A DNA stretch of 64,000 bases from Chimonanthus salicifolius (taxonomy: Eukaryota; Streptophyta; Magnoliopsida; Laurales; Calycanthaceae). The notes under the pieces are model-generated. The model was not told where the DNA came from. It was given only the letters and a program-made list of their open reading frames with translations, and made no database searches. Below, piece by piece: positions 59,315 to 64,000 of this stretch (position 1 is its first letter; every line of letters begins with the position of its first letter). The stretch is taken from NCBI GenBank assembly GCA_013350335.1, contig CM023539.1, positions 46,424,631 through 46,488,630 on the forward strand, in the 5' to 3' direction. The position numbers were made by a program, and so were the translations under genes.

Positions 59315-60049
59315 ATTTGCAAGCACGTTGAACATCATATCACATTATTAGACAAAAAAAAAATTATGTTAAATTTTATACTTCAATCATTTGGCGCTTA
59401 TGGTCACAAGAGCGTTTGGACCGTTCATCCTTTTCATGTCAAATCCGTTTGGAGCGTTTGACACTGTAACAGATGGACTGAGCTTTTAATTTTACCTGTT
59501 TAGACTGGGGTAAGCTTGTTTTGTCTAGTGAATACTAAACCCATTTTGTTTTGGTCACAGGTTCTCTTTTGGTCGAACCTTCAACCAACATATGTAAGAT
59601 GCATTCAATGCTTTTGAATACGATGTCAGATTGTTTTGCTTTTGATAAATGGACAACCCAGTAAGGGTGAACCTGTGGCTGAGCTAGCCACATTTGGAAT
59701 CATGCAACTTGATACCCTGGTACATTTTGATTGCATGTCGTGTCATGTAGTGACAGAGAAAAAAGGTCTTGACAATGAACCCTAGTTAAGATATTGAAAG
59801 TTTGAAACTTTGTCACCTGTTAGGTACGTTCAATCATTTTTTTTTTCCAAAAAACTCTGCATTGGATCTTGTTACACACTTATCATGATTAGATGAAGGA
59901 TTTAATAAGAAAAGGATGAATAGTCAAAAGTTTCTCACCACCATAAGAACTAAATGATTGAAATGTACATTTTAACAGATAATCCAAGGCAATATTTCCT
60001 AGTACGACCAAACCGTTTATGCAGTACTTCGGTAATTTTGGAATGGATG
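59315..60049. other. Rearranged fragments of the MYB upstream region
   Basis: At about 59340-59450 it matches 49420-49500 in direct orientation. From about 59600 to 59890 it matches 16450-16600 and 57860-58090 in inverted orientation. No coding was seen. Confidence 0.5.
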
Positions 60050-63000
60050 AGAGCTTCGAAGAGCTCTCTGAAATTCTGAGTGATTGTGTAATTCGGGTTC
60101 ACTTAAGTATTTAAGAATTTGAGTTGACTTCGAATTTACTAAGGGAAATGAGGTGTTATCCATCATTATTTTTATTTGATAATTAATAGATAAAGGTAAA
60201 AAATCTCAATTTGACCTTTGTTTATCCTTTCACTCTCACTTTTAAAATCCCCTTTGAAACAAAAGATATTTATAATTGATTACCTACTTTTGTAAAATTT
60301 ACCTCTCATCCAAATACCGCCCAAAACTTTATTTGAAAGCTTAGAGATATTTCTAAAACCGACTATTGCCTTCATGAAGTAGGAGCTTTAAACATCATGA
60401 CAAAATACGCCTCTCAACATGCTAATACAACTTCAAATAGAAATTTCAAATTAAGATGCAATGACAATTCAAGCCAAATTACCGAGTTCCCATATCAAAC
60501 CATTCCAATCAATATCTTCATTCTCAATTCCTGTGGGCAGAAACATCTCTTTTGTACACTGCTCTTCCTCCACATCTATCAACAAACCTTCCAACCAAAG
60601 ATTATCATCTTCTATCCCAAGTGGTGTTTGTGAATCAGTGGATGTTTCTTGTCGACCTTCAAATCCAGAGGTTTGTCCTTCCCTATCCCTTCCTCTATTC
60701 ATAGATAGTCTTCGAGGTTGTGGCTTTATAACTTCAGTGTTTCCAATTTCATTTCCTTTTCTTTCAGTCACAAGCTTCTTACTCAAATGAGAGTTCCAAA
60801 AGTTCTTTACATCATTGGCAGTCCTTCCTGGAATCCTTCCTGCAATTAAAGACCATCTGAAAATAAAAAGCCAGTCATTTTGTGGACCCATTTGATGTAA
60901 ATTCAAGAAGGCATTGAATAACTAAAAAGTATCAGTTGATATCTCTTTCAATACTTTCTGTAAGACCTACATTTCACACTTCCCCTCCCTTCGTCCACTA
61001 TCATTAGATCCCTGTTCAATATTCTCCAATAAAGTTCTAAAACTAAGTCAAATTTTCATGCTTTGAAAATCATATTTTGATAATCTATTTGATATGATTT
61101 TTAATAAAGCCATTTGTGCAATCCAATCACATGATTTGAGATAGGCCCTAGCAAAAAATTCTCAATGTCAACTAAACATTTTGCAAACTAACCTATTGCC
61201 CAATAGCTTGTAAAGCCTGATGATAAGATCAATTTCATCATCTGCAAATTGCCCACGCTTGATTTTTGGACTCAGGTAATTCAACCATCTCATCCTACAA
61301 CTCTTGCGACATCTGTTGAGGCCTTGATTTTCAAAAGGATTGAACAAGTCAGTATGTTGCATTATATGGATAATCTTGATCATGATTGAAAAGAAACATA
61401 AAAACTAGAAAAGATAGATGGTTCAAAATGAATCCATTGAAGAAAAATGTTAAAACTAATGTTATCATTTCGATTATGTTCCAACGAAGGTGACTGAAAC
61501 ATTATGTTCTAGCAGAAAAAAAGAAAAACAAAAGAAAAACAAATACCTAAACTTTTTGGTTTTTCTTCCAATCATTTCAAATATTTTTACATCATTTTAG
61601 TCCTATTTTTAAGTTAATTTTAGTCCTATTTCATTCAATTTACATAGTATATTATTTTTCTATTTCTTTCATAATTTTAATATTCATATTTCCAATAGGT
61701 TTAAAAGTTTGAATGAATCAAGCTTTGCTTTTTAATTACTATTGATTTGTAATCTAATATTTTGATTAATCTAGAGTTATAAAATCCTTATCACTTTGTT
61801 TAGAGAGACAAAACCAGGAAAAATACTTGTTGTTAGTAAAAGGAGTTCTATATATATGAGCTGGTTTGATAGAGGCCTAGGTTGAAAAGCAGTGATTTGA
61901 CTAGCCATATCAGATAGTGGGCCAAATCAGATGATCACCAAAATATTATAGATAGATAGATTATCATGATGACTATCATACTGTAGAAATGTGACTCATA
62001 GAGTCATGTTAACCCTTGTCTTTTTAATATTAAAAATTAGTCACAGAGTCATGCTAACCCTTGTCTTTTTAATGTTAAAAATGACCTATTGGATAAACAT
62101 TTTGACCTATTATGTTTAACTCAACGGTGAAGATGCACCAAATGAAAATCATAAATGGTTGAATCTAGGCTTAAAAAAAATAAAAATAAAAATTAATAAA
62201 TAAGATTTAATATTAAATGGTCCTACATGAGACCTCATGCTTGTGCATAAAAAAAATGCCCTAGGAAATGCTTGGGCATTTTTGAACCCTGACACAGCCC
62301 CATGTGATGAAGGAATATGTCTTTTGTGAAATGAAACACCAAAATAGATGAAACATTAAAATGCTCTACTATAGAAGTAAAATGAAATAACCATCAAAAC
62401 ACAATTGAGTAATGTGCTAAAGATGCTCTTGAATTGTACCATTATTGATACCTGTTGCTTGACAACTTATTTGATGGATATCTTTCCCAGCTTTTAAAAG
62501 GTCAACTAATTGTGATTTACTCCATTAGTATCAGAATATAAAAACTTAAAGATGGATATAACTTGATGTACATATGGCATAGCATCTCAATGATGGCACA
62601 GAGAAAAAAAAAAAATTGTTAAATAGAGCTTTGGATTATACCCAACTATGGGTTATTAAAATAAAAAAAATTTCTATTTATATTGTATCATATGTACAAG
62701 TTCTCAAAGAACACATGACTTGAAATTTTGTGATTGGGTTAGCATTACTTTTTAATCAATAAAATAAATTTATTGTAAATTCTCTTTCAAGAGAGAGAGA
62801 GAGAGACGGTACTCCTCTCATAATCTTGTCTCGTAGTGGTATGCTCTCAAAACCTCAATACTGGCGAAAAAAAAAAAAAATTCCAAGACAAATATACAGT
62901 AACAAGGATAATATGGTTTAAGTTTAGATTCAGTTGCACGACATGTGTAGAATCCATTTCAATGCTAAAAATAATTTTTTTAGTAAGTTAACATAAAAAA

Positions 63001-64000
63001 TATTAATGATTCATCAAGGCATCAAGTAAATTATATAAAATATTTTTCTTGATCTGTTTAAAAATTAATTCAAAAGTAAAGCCATGAAAGTTGATGACAG
63101 GGTTAGAAAACAGCAGTTTTTAAATTACAATAAATAATTTCAACCTCACCCTTTGTTTTCATGTGTTTAGATTGAAAAGTAAAAACAAAAACCCAAATTT
63201 TCAAGAATAATTTTCTAATACTTATATATAAGTCTGAATTATTAATTTCATTTAATTAAAATATTTAGTGGGTCTAAAGTATCATGCTACATACCAATTC
63301 GGCAGTATTGCAAATTCAGTTAGAATGCATATTTTCATAAAATATAAAATAACTAAGCAAAAACTTGCCTGTGTTTAGAGGAACTTGTCTCCAGTTTCCT
63401 TCTCCATACTTGTCAATGCATTTTCTGAGTAAGAGATCTTCTTCTGGAGTCCATGCACCCTTTCTTACACCCACAATTTCCATCATTTCACAAACCTCAG
63501 ATTATCATTTATGTACATGGATCGATCGATATTTATGGTTTTGTTTTGGCCCAAAATGGACCGTCCATTATGTAGCTGGGTTCATTAATGGTATTGCCTG
63601 TGAAGATGTTGAAAGTTTGATAAAACCATACAAATGATTATAGTTTTGACTTTTGATAATGACTAGTCTGTTAATAATTGAAACATATACTGAATCATCT
63701 ATACTTCACATTTCTTATTGAGTGTTTGTAATTTTTTCTTAATACTAAAATATTCAACGTCTGATGTGACTAATCTTTATAGCACGTGGAAACAGTTATA
63801 AAATTTAGAGATGTTGGTTTTATTTTAATTATTCAGATACTAAAATTTTAGCTACTATTCAATACATTTGTAGAACTTTTGAAATACATTGCAGCAAATA
63901 TATTTGAGTGAATTAGGATCAAAGGCAACCAGACGATATTTATAAGAAATTATTCATTGTAAATTGATTCATAAAAATTAAAGTAAAATTTTATTACAAT
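60050..64000. repeat. Right arm of the inverted duplication (MYB locus)
   Basis: It is the reverse complement of about 50441-54600. It continues to the window end without a visible boundary. Confidence 0.85.
60469..63486 (-). CDS. R2R3-MYB transcription factor, anthocyanin-type (subgroup 6-like)
   Basis: Exons on the minus strand are 63486-63369, 61322-61193 and 60856-60469, giving 211 aa (210 from the second Met at 63483, which matches the paralogue start). R2 (about 8-58) has Trp 11, 31 and 51. R3 (about 61-109) has Phe 64, Trp 83 and Trp 102 (numbers from the second Met). D70-L-x2-R-x3-L-x6-L-x3-R89 is the bHLH-partner signature. ANDV (95-98) and KPQPRRLS fit anthocyanin activators of the PAP1/MYBA class, which work in the nucleus with bHLH and WD40 partners on flavonoid genes. 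The target role is inferred. The 130-bp middle exon is typical of the family. Intron 2 is GT-AG; intron 1 uses a GC donor (CAG|GCAAGT). It converges on the damaged copy at 51174-54365. Confidence 0.85.

Overview
This window is nuclear DNA of a flowering plant. It is AT-rich and carries intron-split genes of two plant families: ankyrin-PGG membrane proteins and R2R3-MYB regulators with the ANDV signature. It is also full of plant transposons (Ty1/copia elements primed by initiator-Met tRNA, TRIMs, Stowaway MITEs, LINE tails, a hAT element and long solo LTRs). A woody eudicot is a reasonable guess, but nothing here fixes the lineage. There are no rRNA, tRNA or CRISPR loci. Only two genes look able to make a full protein.

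Layout. 1-4.2 kb: a fragment of a TATCGGCCGATA-rich transposon, then a MITE-like repeat split by a LINE tail. 4.2-12.7 kb: segmental duplicate A, with a three-exon ankyrin-PGG gene (minus strand, 4600-9178) and, just upstream of its start, a 5'-truncated copia element. 12.7-17.6 kb: two degraded copies of the region that lies upstream of the MYB genes, without MYB coding sequence, each carrying the same TRIM. 18.2-21.7 and 22.1-25.9 kb: two solo LTRs with 5-bp target duplications. 26.6-27.1 kb: a short terminal exon duplicated in tandem. 27.7-45.7 kb: segmental duplicate B, the paralogous ankyrin-PGG gene, ruined by four insertions that hit all three exons (LINE tail, 6.1-kb copia, 3.2-kb non-autonomous copia-like element, 2.0-kb hAT). 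45.7-50.4 kb: mostly unassigned. 50.4-64 kb: an inverted duplication with two convergent anthocyanin-type R2R3-MYB genes about 6 kb apart. The plus-strand one has lost its second splice donor; the minus-strand one (60469-63486) is intact.

How it fits together. The two paralogous blocks act as an internal control: duplicate A supplies the empty site for each insertion in duplicate B, so element ends and target duplications can be read to the base. The same comparison shows which MYB copy is damaged. The pattern is one of local gene duplication followed by loss of one copy through transposition or splice-site mutation. No unknown multi-gene system was found. The most novel items are the TATCGGCCGATA hAT family, the non-autonomous copia-like element that appears to share its leader with the autonomous element in the same gene, and the shared GC-AG introns of the MYB pair.
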